64,000 bases of DNA from Marinobacter sp. 2_MG-2023 (GTDB lineage: Bacteria; Pseudomonadota; Gammaproteobacteria; Pseudomonadales; Oleiphilaceae). The stretch spans positions 310,001-374,000 of the forward strand of contig NZ_JAUOPH010000003.1 of NCBI RefSeq assembly GCF_030546935.1, read 5' to 3'. Below the pieces are notes generated by a model. It did not search any database. It worked only from the letters and a program-made list of their open reading frames with translations, and had not been told where the DNA came from. Of the stretch, positions 17,990-26,503 are shown piece after piece (positions within the stretch are counted from its first letter, which is position 1; the number at the start of each line of letters is the position of its first letter). Both the position numbers and the translations under genes were made by a program.

Positions 17990-19609
17990 TCACTCCACCA
18001 GGGTTTTCGGGTTGAGAATACCGTCCGGATCGAAGGTCTGGCACAGAGAGCGGATGGCCAGGATTCCCAGCTCTCCTTTTTCAACAGGCAGGTAGGGTGC
18101 GTGGTCTTTGCCGACGCCGTGCTGGTGGCTGATGGTGCCCCGGTTGCGCACGATCAGTTCTGAGGTTGTGTTTTTCAGGTGTTTCCAACGCGCAAGCGTC
18201 TCCCCATAGGTGTCTGCAACACGGAAAACATAGGTGGTGTATATGCTGCAGCCCTGAGCGTAAAAATGGGAAAGATGGGTAAACACGTGGGTGCGTTCGT
18301 TGGTGTCAGGTTCACGAGCCTGAAGCCCGTGGCGCAGGTTGTCTTCTATCAAGCCAAGCAGGTTATCAACGTTATCCCAGTCGGTTGCTGTTTCCAGGGT
18401 ATCTACCGCGTAGCCCATCTGCCAGAGTGCCTCACGGAGATAGGGCATGGTGAAACGTTTTTCAGCCCATTTCTTGCCAAGCCGGGTGCCGGTATAAACA
18501 CCTTTGTATTCTGAACAAATGCGTTTTGCTTCCTGTTTGGCACTGGCGCATTGTCGTGCACTGCCCGTCAGCCCGAAGGTCATCATGCACTTGCCTTCAT
18601 TGGCTCCGCGCAGGGAGAGTACTTTTTCCAGCATGCCGATAAGGTGGGGGTGTCCTGCCAGTGCAAGCTGGGTTTCAGTCTCAATGGCGTTACTGAGTCG
18701 CAGCATAGAAAGCGGAGTGCGGTTTTGCACAAGTTTCCTGCAAGCCGTGCGAGCCCTGTCCCAATCAGGGAAGAATACAACGTGAAAGCTTTCCTGTTCT
18801 GGTAAACGGCTGATCCGGACTTTGACTTCGGTGATAAAGCCAATACGGCCTTCAGAGCCCAGAATCATTTCGCGAATATCCGGGCCAGCGCTTGAAGCCG
18901 GTATGGTAGGCAGGTCAAGGGTACCTTTAAGCGTTTCAACCCGGCCGCCGGCAAACAGCTGCTCGATGCGACCATAACGCAGGGACTGTTGCCCGCTTGA
19001 GCGGGAAGCCACCCAACCCCCAATGGTTGACAGTTCAAAAGATTGGGGAAAGTGTCCGAGAGTATAGCCGTGCGCTCGCAACTGGGATTCTACGAGTGGC
19101 CCCGGTGTGCCCGCGCCGAAGGTGGCTATCTGGCTTTCGTGGTCAATGTCCATGAGGCGGTTCATGCCACCCATGTCCACCGTAAGTACTGGAGTGTCAC
19201 CTGGAAGCGGGTTTATATGCCCGGCAACGCTGGTGCCACCACCGTATGGAATCAGATCAATCTTGTGGGCTCTCGCATACTGCAATAATTTCTGTATATC
19301 GAGACTGGTTTCGGGAGTGGCTACACCGTCCGGGAAAACCCCGAACTCGCCACTACGCATGGCCAGCCAATCCGGAAGGCTCTGGCCACGGGCATGGCGT
19401 ACGCGCGCTTCCGCGCCGGTGTCGATCAGCGCATCAACGCTGGCATCTGACGGCAGACGAGACTCAGGAACCCCAGGGAGGACTGATTCAAGCGAGGCGT
19501 CACTCAGGGGTGCGCCGGAACCGATACGATTTGCGAGAAAGCTTCGCCCCTGAGTCGGTAGCTCCAGATCAAACTGCTCATCTCCCCAGCCATTCCACCG
19601 TCGCATCAA
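17990..19609 (-). CDS. FAD-binding oxidoreductase, alkyl-DHAP synthase-like
   Basis: 539 residues. The FAD_binding_4 (VAO/PCMH-type) domain at about 100-290 contains IPYGGGTSVAGHINP and GSEGRIGFITEVKVRISRLP. The C-terminal FAD-linked oxidase domain ends with GTISHQHGVGKDHAPYL and FDPDGILNPKTLVE. This closely follows the alkylglycerone-phosphate synthase pattern, where a histidine cluster precedes HGVGK; here the cluster reads SHQHG. AGPS makes ether bonds by swapping an acyl chain on dihydroxyacetone phosphate for a fatty alcohol. It is first gene of an operon with glycerol-3-phosphate dehydrogenase and an FGGY kinase, which fits a glycerol-phosphate or ether-glycerol role. Other flavin-dependent oxidations remain possible. 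Confidence 0.75.
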   Translation of the reverse strand: MMRRWNGWGDEQFDLELPTQGRSFLANRIGSGAPLSDASLESVLPGVPESRLPSDASVDALIDTGAEARVRHARGQSLPDWLAMRSGEFGVFPDGVATPETSLDIQKLLQYARAHKIDLIPYGGGTSVAGHINPLPGDTPVLTVDMGGMNRLMDIDHESQIATFGAGTPGPLVESQLRAHGYTLGHFPQSFELSTIGGWVASRSSGQQSLRYGRIEQLFAGGRVETLKGTLDLPTIPASSAGPDIREMILGSEGRIGFITEVKVRISRLPEQESFHVVFFPDWDRARTACRKLVQNRTPLSMLRLSNAIETETQLALAGHPHLIGMLEKVLSLRGANEGKCMMTFGLTGSARQCASAKQEAKRICSEYKGVYTGTRLGKKWAEKRFTMPYLREALWQMGYAVDTLETATDWDNVDNLLGLIEDNLRHGLQAREPDTNERTHVFTHLSHFYAQGCSIYTTYVFRVADTYGETLARWKHLKNTTSELIVRNRGTISHQHGVGKDHAPYLPVEKGELGILAIRSLCQTFDPDGILNPKTLVE

Positions 19610-19732
19610 AGTTCACTCCCGTTATTTAATTGAATGGGCGCTAGTCTATAGGCTTATCCGGTGCTTACACTGTCCCATAGCGACATCATGGGTGTCATTT
19701 ACCGACAGGGTTACGTGTGCGGCGGCTCCAAG

Positions 19733-20395
19733 TCAGCCATTATTGGTGCGCAGGCGCTCCCGGAGTTGCTCCAGGCGTTTGCGTATTTCTTCCCGGCGCT
19801 CCTGCTCGTTTGCTGGCGGCGTTATAGACCGAGCTGATCGATCGGTGATATCGGGAACCCGGGCTTGCTGTTGAGCATCTTCCTGGATGTTGTCGGCGTC
19901 TGACGAAAAGGTCATTCCTGTTTGATTATCAGACTCGGGAAAATACAGGTTCTCCAGTTTCCCGGACCGGTCGAGAATCACACGGTTAGGGTGAACGGAA
20001 TGGAGTTTGGCGTTGCTGGGTAGTTCATCGCCCACGAGGAAAACTTCGGTTTTGCTTTTGTCGTCCTCAATCAGGGCACTACCCGGGAAGTCGCCGTCGG
20101 CTGCGAGAACACCCCTGAGGAAAATTCGCAGGTTGGTTTCTGGCAGGTTCTCTGTATCTTCGGGCTCCTCAGCTCCCGCGGCCTGAGCTCTGCCAAAAAA
20201 ATCCAGAGAGGCGAGGGGCACGGAAGGAACGCTGGGCTTTTGTACGAGGGGTTTCGCAGCGTTTTGAGTGCCCGAAGCGGCTTGCCGGTTCTCGGTCTGC
20301 CAAAAGCTGTAGCCTTGCCAGGAGGTGAGAGCCACCATGGCAAGCCCGGCTGTCAAAGCCAGAATGAGGGGAACCCTTCGATTGATAGAAAGCAT
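19733..20395 (-). CDS. gspC: Type II secretion protein GspC
   Basis: 220 residues from the ATG at 20395. It has a short cytoplasmic tail, one membrane helix (about 8-28, VPLILALTAGLAMVALTSW), a Pro/Ala-rich linker (LASLDFFGRAQAAGAEEPED) and the homology region at about 100-170 (NLRIFLRGVLAADGDFPGSALIED, LPSNAKLHSVHPNRVILDR). The C-terminus is charged and probably a coiled coil (EQERREEIRKRLEQLRERLR) instead of the PDZ domain of many GspC proteins; XcpP-type proteins also have a coiled coil there. It links the inner-membrane platform to the secretin GspD. It is divergent from gspE, and no gspD follows it. Confidence 0.8.
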   Translation of the reverse strand: MLSINRRVPLILALTAGLAMVALTSWQGYSFWQTENRQAASGTQNAAKPLVQKPSVPSVPLASLDFFGRAQAAGAEEPEDTENLPETNLRIFLRGVLAADGDFPGSALIEDDKSKTEVFLVGDELPSNAKLHSVHPNRVILDRSGKLENLYFPESDNQTGMTFSSDADNIQEDAQQQARVPDITDRSARSITPPANEQERREEIRKRLEQLRERLRTNNG

Positions 20396-20559
20396 TGATA
20401 GTCCTGATTTTAAGTTCGCCAACTGCCCGGACGCCGTCGAAAGGTACACAGGTTATCAGACTGAAACCTTTTATTGGCAGTATAGTGTACAGAGTTATTC
20501 AGCGGGCCTATGTCCTGTGATAGCCTTCCCATGATTGCCTGACACGAACGAGGACAACC

Positions 20560-22068
20560 TTGACCACAGAAACCGAACTTCAGCCGCAGGATGCTCCGCT
20601 GGGTCGTCTTCCTTTCACCTTTGCCAAGCGCAATGGAGTTATCCTGACCCGCGCTGATGACGGCAACCCGGTTATTCTGGTCAGGCCCGGCGCTCCCCAT
20701 TCTGCATTGGCCGAAGCCAACAGAATAAGCGGCGGGCGTGCCCGGTTTACGACGATCGATCCTGGCTATTTTGATCAGGCGTTGAACGCTGCCTATCAAA
20801 ACGATTCTGCAGAAGCCATGCAGATGGTTGAAGGCATTGGCGATGATATGGATCTTGCCTCTCTTGCCGATTCGGTTCCGGAAACCGAGGATCTGCTGGA
20901 GCAGGAAGACGATGCGCCCATCATCCGTCTGATCAATGCGATTTTGACGGAAGCGGTAAAAAGCAGTGCGTCGGATGTGCACATCGAAACCTACGAGAAG
21001 CAGCTGATTGTGCGCTTCCGAGTTGATGGTGTGTTGCGAGAAGTCGTGCAGCCTAAACGAGCGTTGGCACCGCTACTGGTTTCACGAATCAAGGTTATGG
21101 CAAAGCTGGATATTGCCGAAAAGCGGGTGCCCCAGGATGGCAGGATTGCACTGAGGGTCGCCGGCCGCGAGGTGGATATCCGGGTCTCGACTATGCCGTC
21201 GTCTGGTGGCGAGCGGGTTGTATTGCGCTTGCTGGACAAACAGGCGGGTGCAATACGCCTCGAGTCTCTGGGTATGGCAACCGACGATCTTAAAATCCTG
21301 CGTCGCCTCATACATCGGCCCTATGGCATATTGCTGGTCACCGGGCCTACCGGCTCGGGTAAGTCCACAACCCTTTATGCCGCCTTGCAAGAGATAAACG
21401 ACCGGAGCCGAAACATTCTTACGGTTGAGGATCCTATCGAGTACAACCTGCCTGGCATTGGCCAGACTCAGGTGAATCCCAAGGTCGAGATGACGTTTGC
21501 GCGGGGGTTGCGGGCCATTCTGCGTCAGGATCCTGATGTGGTGATGATTGGTGAAATCCGGGACCTGGAGACTGCCGAAATCGCTGTTCAGGCCAGTCTC
21601 ACCGGCCATCTCGTGTTATCTACTCTGCATACCAATACTGCGGTAGGTGCGATCACACGCCTTATGGATATGGGCATTGAACCTTTCCTGATCTCATCAA
21701 GCCTTGTGGGTATTGTGGCTCAGCGTCTTGTGAGGGTGCTGTGCAAGGATTGCCGTGAGCCTTACACGCCCACGGAAGAGCACTGCGAATTCCTGCAGCA
21801 GGATTTTACCAACCCGCCAACGGTGTATCGGGCAAAAGGGTGTGAGCATTGTAATCAGCTTGGCTACCGCGGGCGCATTGGTATCTATGAGGTGGTTGAA
21901 GTAACTGAGGAGATCAGTGCGTTGATTCACAAGCGTGCAGGTGAGCTGGATCTGGAAAAAGTTGCCCGGCTTAAGGGCCCCAGCATTCATTCAGACGGTG
22001 TCCGGAAGATACTGGACGGTGTCACTACGCTGGAAGAGGTGCTCCGCGTAACGCACCGGGGTCAGTAA
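20560..22068 (+). CDS. gspE: Type II secretion ATPase GspE
   Basis: 502 residues from TTG 20560, which has CGAGGA six bases upstream. It has the N1/N2 region, then the secretion ATPase core: Walker A GPTGSGKSTTLYA (about 262-269 onward), Asp box EDPIEYNLPGIGQTQVN, Walker B GEIRDLETAEIAVQAS and His box TGHLVLSTLHTNTA. The zinc-binding four-cysteine element is CKDC ... CEHC (about 398-430). It powers pseudopilus assembly from the cytoplasm. It is first in the run gspEFGHIJKLM; gspF starts 3 bp after its stop. Confidence 0.95.
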   Translation: MTTETELQPQDAPLGRLPFTFAKRNGVILTRADDGNPVILVRPGAPHSALAEANRISGGRARFTTIDPGYFDQALNAAYQNDSAEAMQMVEGIGDDMDLASLADSVPETEDLLEQEDDAPIIRLINAILTEAVKSSASDVHIETYEKQLIVRFRVDGVLREVVQPKRALAPLLVSRIKVMAKLDIAEKRVPQDGRIALRVAGREVDIRVSTMPSSGGERVVLRLLDKQAGAIRLESLGMATDDLKILRRLIHRPYGILLVTGPTGSGKSTTLYAALQEINDRSRNILTVEDPIEYNLPGIGQTQVNPKVEMTFARGLRAILRQDPDVVMIGEIRDLETAEIAVQASLTGHLVLSTLHTNTAVGAITRLMDMGIEPFLISSSLVGIVAQRLVRVLCKDCREPYTPTEEHCEFLQQDFTNPPTVYRAKGCEHCNQLGYRGRIGIYEVVEVTEEISALIHKRAGELDLEKVARLKGPSIHSDGVRKILDGVTTLEEVLRVTHRGQ

Positions 22069-22071
22069 GCT

Positions 22072-23283
22072 ATGGCTGCCTACGAATACAAGGCTCTGGA
22101 TGCGCGGGGCAAACAGAAACAGGGTGTGTTAGAGGCAGATGCGCCTCGCGCCGTGCGGCAGCAGCTTCGGGAGAGAGGCCTCACGCCACTTGAAGTTGAG
22201 CCAGCGTCTCAAAAGCAGAGCCGCAGCAACCCCCTTAGCGGGCGGGGCTCTCTCTCTGCCTCCGACCTTGCTCTGGTAACGCGCCAACTGGCAACACTGA
22301 TTCAATCGGGTATTCCCATTGAGCAGGCGCTTTCGGCAACCGCCAGACAATCGGCCAAGCCACGCACGCGCAGTATGTTGATTGCTATCCGGGCGAAGGT
22401 CATGGAAGGCTACACGCTGGCGGATAGCCTCGGTGAATTTCCCAAAGCATTTCCTCGGCTCTACCGTTCGACCGTAGCGGCAGGTGAACATGCAGGGCAC
22501 CTGGATCTGGTTTTGAACAGGCTGGCGGATTACACAGAGAGTCGACAGGAATCACGCCAGAAAATTCAGCTTGCAGCAATCTACCCCATTATTCTGAGTT
22601 TTGTCGCGATCGGCATTGTGGTTTTTCTGCTGACCTATGTTGTTCCTGATATTATTGAAGTTTTCGTAAAACAGGGGCAGGAACTGCCCGGGCTTACCGT
22701 AGCCATGCTGACGATGTCGGAGTTTCTTTCCAGTTACGGCCTCTATCTGTTTATTCTTCTGGTTGGATGCTTCCTGGCCTTCCGTTTTTCGCTTACCAAG
22801 CCCGCTTTCCGTATGCGTTTCCACAAACGGCTGCTACATCTGCCTGTGTTCGCAGGAATGGTGCGTGGCGTCAATACGGCGCGCTACGCCAGCACCCTGA
22901 GCATTCTGACAACCAGTGGTGTTCCTCTGGTCGATGCCATGAGAATTGCAGGTGAGGTGCTTTCCAATGACTATCTGCGTCAAGAGCTGAGAGACGCAGC
23001 GCGGAAGGTAAGTGAGGGTGGCTCTTTGCATCGGGCACTGGACCAGTCGGGTTATTTTCCGCCGATGATGCTGACTATGATCGCGAGCGGAGAGGCCAGT
23101 GGGGAACTGGACAGCATGCTGGAACGTACTGCAAATATGCAGGAGAACACGCTGCAATCAAAAATAGCTGCCATTGTCGGGCTCTTTGAGCCCATGATGC
23201 TGCTGGTAATGGGCGTGGTGGTGCTGATTATCGTGATGGCCATCATGCTTCCCATACTCAACATGAGCAACCTGGTGGGCTAA
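22072..23283 (+). CDS. gspF: Type II secretion inner-membrane platform protein GspF
   Basis: 403 residues, the usual GspF length. Two T2SSF domains (about 70-195 and 270-395) carry the characteristic LVTRQLATLIQSGIPIEQAL and ARYASTLSILTTSGVPLVDA stretches. Three membrane helices are visible (LAAIYPIILSFVAIGIVVFLL, LYLFILLVGCFLAFRF, MMLLVMGVVVLIIVMAIMLP). It forms the membrane platform contacted by GspE and GspL. The gene starts 3 bp after gspE. Confidence 0.95.
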   Translation: MAAYEYKALDARGKQKQGVLEADAPRAVRQQLRERGLTPLEVEPASQKQSRSNPLSGRGSLSASDLALVTRQLATLIQSGIPIEQALSATARQSAKPRTRSMLIAIRAKVMEGYTLADSLGEFPKAFPRLYRSTVAAGEHAGHLDLVLNRLADYTESRQESRQKIQLAAIYPIILSFVAIGIVVFLLTYVVPDIIEVFVKQGQELPGLTVAMLTMSEFLSSYGLYLFILLVGCFLAFRFSLTKPAFRMRFHKRLLHLPVFAGMVRGVNTARYASTLSILTTSGVPLVDAMRIAGEVLSNDYLRQELRDAARKVSEGGSLHRALDQSGYFPPMMLTMIASGEASGELDSMLERTANMQENTLQSKIAAIVGLFEPMMLLVMGVVVLIIVMAIMLPILNMSNLVG

Positions 23284-23352
23284 AATCTTTGGCCGGTAAT
23301 CGTAAATAGTATTTTGTGAAAATAGCTTTTGAAGCCAACAACGAGTGACACA

Positions 23353-23805
23353 ATGACGATGAAAAAACTGAATACGCCTAAGTCAAACCGGGGTTTTACC
23401 CTTATCGAAATCATGGTTGTGATGGTTATTCTCGGCCTGCTGGTGGCTGTTGTGGCGCCGAATATTATGGGCCGGAGTGATCAGGCGAAAATAACCGTGG
23501 CGGAAACCCAGTTGACCAACATTTCCAAGGCGTTGGATCTATACCGGTTGGATAACAGCCATTATCCCTCTACTCAGCAGGGTCTTGACGCTCTGGCGTC
23601 ACGCCCCAGCGGCAGCCCCGAGCCAAAGAACTGGAACCCTGACGGCTACATGAAAAGTGTTCCGAAAGACCCCTGGGGCAGCGAGTTCCAGTACGTGAGC
23701 CCGGGCAGAGAAGGCCCTTACGATCTCTACTCCAAGGGAGCTGATGGTCAGGATGGTGGTGAAGGCGACGCTGCTGACATCAGCCTCTGGGACATCGGCG
23801 GTTAA
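23353..23805 (+). CDS. gspG: Major pseudopilin GspG
   Basis: 150 residues from ATG 23353 (ATG 23359 is also possible; a TTG at 23329 is less likely). The prepilin peptidase site is RG-FTLIEIMVVMVILGLLV, with Glu5 of the mature protein. The C-terminal part has the GspG hallmarks LYRLDNSHYPSTQQGLDAL, GYMKSVPKDPWGSEFQY and the calcium-site loop YSKGADGQDGGEGDAADI. It is the major subunit of the type II secretion pseudopilus. Confidence 0.95.
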   Translation: MTMKKLNTPKSNRGFTLIEIMVVMVILGLLVAVVAPNIMGRSDQAKITVAETQLTNISKALDLYRLDNSHYPSTQQGLDALASRPSGSPEPKNWNPDGYMKSVPKDPWGSEFQYVSPGREGPYDLYSKGADGQDGGEGDAADISLWDIGG

Positions 23806-23808
23806 TTG

Positions 23809-24348
23809 GTGATTTTTGAAAGATCAGGAAACAACAGTAGCGGGTTCACGCTGATCGAGATACTGGTTGTCCTGGTTCTGATGGGGCTGCTCGCGGCTTT
23901 GGCGGTGTTTACCATGGGAGGTAACTCCCAACAGCGTGAGCTGCAGAATGAGGTGCGGGAGCTGTATCTGCTTATGCAGACAGCATCGGACCAGGCAGTA
24001 GTAAACAACCTGGAGCTAGGGTTACTGCTCGAGGAAAACGGGTATCGCTTCGTGGCATTTCAGGAAGAAACAGGCGATTGGAAAGGGTCCGGTGAGCAAC
24101 TATTCCGGGCAAGAAGCTTTCCCGAATGGTTGGTGACGACGCCTTTTATTGAAAGTGATGCTCCCCGCCTTGCCTCTGCTGAAGACAAGCTACGGCCAGA
24201 TGTGGTTTTTTTCTCGAGTGGAGAAACCACACCGTTTGAGCTGGAGTTCACAATTGGCAGCGATACGGACTACACGCAAATCCTTGCTTCAGACGGAATC
24301 TCTCCAATCGAGTGGCGGCAGCCTGGAGATGTGGGGGAAAACAGGTGA
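23809..24348 (+). CDS. gspH: Minor pseudopilin GspH
   Basis: 179 residues from GTG 23809 (an in-frame TTG at 23806 immediately follows the gspG stop). The prepilin motif is SG-FTLIEILVVLVLMGLLAA. A GspH/FimT-type domain follows (EVRELYLLMQTASDQAVVNN, GYRFVAFQEETGDWK). It is a minor pseudopilin beneath the tip complex of the secretion pseudopilus. Essentially no gap separates it from gspG. Confidence 0.85.
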   Translation: MIFERSGNNSSGFTLIEILVVLVLMGLLAALAVFTMGGNSQQRELQNEVRELYLLMQTASDQAVVNNLELGLLLEENGYRFVAFQEETGDWKGSGEQLFRARSFPEWLVTTPFIESDAPRLASAEDKLRPDVVFFSSGETTPFELEFTIGSDTDYTQILASDGISPIEWRQPGDVGENR

Positions 24349-24746
24349 AGCCAGAGCAGCCCTTAACATTAGGGAAATCAGCGAGAGGCTTCACGCTAAT
24401 TGAGGTGATGATCGCATTGCTGGTGTTCGGGTTGATTGCGACCGCCGCCTCCGAGGTTGGCAGCCAGTACATCTCAAGCTATGAAAGAATTCGTGATAAA
24501 ACCCTCGCGAGCTGGGTTGCCGACAATCGTATCAACGAAATCCGGTTGGAAGAAAACCTCCCAGGGGTCTCCGAGAATTCGAAAGACGAAGACTATGGCC
24601 CTTTCCGCTGGCAGGTGACGACCAGGGTGCTGGCCACTGCAGAGCCTAAAATGCGGCGCGTGGAAGTTAACGTAGCCCGCTATCGGGGTGACCTTTCGAA
24701 ACCCTACCCGGTGCATACACTTTCTGCTTTTGTGGGTGAAAAATGA
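24345..24746 (+). CDS. gspI: Minor pseudopilin GspI
   Basis: 133 residues from GTG 24345, which overlaps the gspH stop codon in GTGA and has GGGGGAAAA just upstream; the frame is open earlier but within gspH. Prepilin motif RG-FTLIEVMIALLVFGLIAT, then the GspI globular domain (ASWVADNRINEIRLEENLPG, YGPFRWQVTTRVLATAEP). It forms the pseudopilus tip with GspJ and GspK. Confidence 0.9.
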   Translation: MKPEQPLTLGKSARGFTLIEVMIALLVFGLIATAASEVGSQYISSYERIRDKTLASWVADNRINEIRLEENLPGVSENSKDEDYGPFRWQVTTRVLATAEPKMRRVEVNVARYRGDLSKPYPVHTLSAFVGEK

Positions 24747-25486
24747 GAGGCCGGCGCCAGCGGGGGTTCACACTTCTGGAGGTGCTGGTTGCGATAACCA
24801 TCACTGCGGTTATTGGTATAGGTGTGTGGCAGGTGTTGAACGGCGTTATCCTCTCGCGTGACCGTGTTGATGAACTGGCCGAGGAGTTTGATGGTCTTCA
24901 GCGAGCAATGCTTCTTCTTGAGCGTGACATCACCCAGATAGTCAACCGGCCGGCCCGGGATCTCTACGGCGATTTCAAGCCTGCCTTGACCAGTCGTGAG
25001 GATGATTTTTCATTGCTGCTGACGCGGCAGGGCTGGCGCAACCCACTGGGTATCCGGCGCAGCAGCCTGCAACGGGTCGGCTGGGAGTTTACCGGTAGCG
25101 AATTGCGGCGCCGATATTGGCCAACGCTGGATCAAGGCCAGGAGGAAAACAGTCAGGACTTGTTGCTGCTTGAAGAGATAACAGCCTTTGATCTGCGGTT
25201 TCTCAATGAACAGAACTCCTGGGAGACAGAGTGGCCTTCCGACGAAGCCATGATGGCATTGAGCCCCGGCAGCCGACCCGATATTCCCTTACCTCGTGGG
25301 ATAGAGATCACTCTGGAGCACGAACTCTTTGGTGAGCTTGTTCGGACGTTTGTATTGCCAGACTATGATCCGGCAGGTGCTCAGGGGCTCGTTGACCAAC
25401 AGAATGAAGTCGGCAGCAACGAAAGTGAAGAGGAAGCAGAGGCTGAACAGGGTGCTGTCCAAGGTACAACAGGGCAGGGAGGCTAG
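24743..25486 (+). CDS. gspJ: Minor pseudopilin GspJ
   Basis: 247 residues; start overlaps the gspI stop (ATGA). Prepilin motif RG-FTLLEVLVAITITAVIGI, then GspJ-type sequence (FDGLQRAMLLLERDITQIVN, LVRQGWRNP-like LLTRQGWRNPLGIRRSSLQR, WPTLDQGQEENSQDLLLLE). An acidic, Gln/Glu-rich C-terminal tail follows that is not usual for all family members. It is a pseudopilus tip component. Confidence 0.9.
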   Translation: MRGRRQRGFTLLEVLVAITITAVIGIGVWQVLNGVILSRDRVDELAEEFDGLQRAMLLLERDITQIVNRPARDLYGDFKPALTSREDDFSLLLTRQGWRNPLGIRRSSLQRVGWEFTGSELRRRYWPTLDQGQEENSQDLLLLEEITAFDLRFLNEQNSWETEWPSDEAMMALSPGSRPDIPLPRGIEITLEHELFGELVRTFVLPDYDPAGAQGLVDQQNEVGSNESEEEAEAEQGAVQGTTGQGG

Positions 25487-25490
25487 GGTT

Positions 25491-26501
25491 ATGGTTGGCT
25501 CTTCCCACCGTTCGTTACCGCATTCTCAGCAGGGCGTAGCGTTGATTATGGTGCTGCTCGCAATGGCATTGGTGGTTATGCTGGCTTCAGGAATGACCCA
25601 GCAGCAAAGTATAAGGGTGTTCAAGGCCGGGCATTATCTGGCGCAACAGCAGGGACAAAGCATAGCCCTCGGTGCAGAAGCCTTTGCGCGCCAGATTCTG
25701 GTACGGGATTTCGAAGAGGATAAAGAAGACAGCCTGATGGTCGACAGTCTTGACGAGTTCTGGGCCATGAACGCTGCCATTCTACCTCTGGATGACAATG
25801 GCGTAGCGGAAGTGCAGATCGATGATCTGGGCGGACGGATAAATCTCAATGATCTGGTTGCTGTTACCGGTCAGGTAGATCCGATAACCAAAGACCGCCT
25901 TGAGCGCTTGTTGATCGCTCTCGGAATTACAGGTGTCTCTGTGGACACATTAGTTGACTGGGTTGATCCCGATGATCAAACGATCAGTGCTTACGGTGCC
26001 GAAGACGGCCAGTACCTGATGGCAGAACCCGGCTTTCGCGCGGCCAATCAGCCCTTTGTCAGCGTGTCTGAATTACGGTTGATTGAAGGCATGACTGAGG
26101 AAATATATGTGGCGTTGCGGCCTCATGTAGCCACCTTGCCGGTAAGAGGTTTGGGTATCAACGTAAACACTGCTACAGCGGAAGTGTTGATGTCGTTACA
26201 TGAAGAGCTGACGACAGCGCAGGCTGAGTCTATTCTTGAACAACGGGAGGAGGAGCGGTTCGAGAGTATTCAGGATTTTCTCGCGCTTCCTGAGTTTGCC
26301 GGTTTGGGATTGAAATCCGATCGGCTGGGGCTGCAAACCCGTTTTTTTGAAGTTGTTTCACGGATTACCTACGATAATCGTGTGGTAAGCATGGTGAGCA
26401 CCGTTTTTCGCAATCAGGAAGGTAATGTCCGGACCGTTCGCAGGGATACCGGACAAAAGAATCGCATTACGAAAGAGCCCTATACCATCTCAGAAGGATA
26501 A
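25491..26501 (+). CDS. gspK: Minor pseudopilin GspK
   Basis: 336 residues from ATG 25491, 4 bp after gspJ; the frame is open upstream to 25329 but that part lies inside gspJ. The atypical pseudopilin start QG-VALIMVLLAMALVVMLA lacks Glu5, as is normal for GspK. The two alpha domains follow: LGGRINLNDLV, VSVDTLVDWVDPDDQ, VSELRLIEGMTEEIYVALRP, LGINVNTATAEVLMSL. It is the largest tip subunit of the pseudopilus. Confidence 0.95.
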   Translation: MVGSSHRSLPHSQQGVALIMVLLAMALVVMLASGMTQQQSIRVFKAGHYLAQQQGQSIALGAEAFARQILVRDFEEDKEDSLMVDSLDEFWAMNAAILPLDDNGVAEVQIDDLGGRINLNDLVAVTGQVDPITKDRLERLLIALGITGVSVDTLVDWVDPDDQTISAYGAEDGQYLMAEPGFRAANQPFVSVSELRLIEGMTEEIYVALRPHVATLPVRGLGINVNTATAEVLMSLHEELTTAQAESILEQREEERFESIQDFLALPEFAGLGLKSDRLGLQTRFFEVVSRITYDNRVVSMVSTVFRNQEGNVRTVRRDTGQKNRITKEPYTISEG

Positions 26502-26503
26502 TC

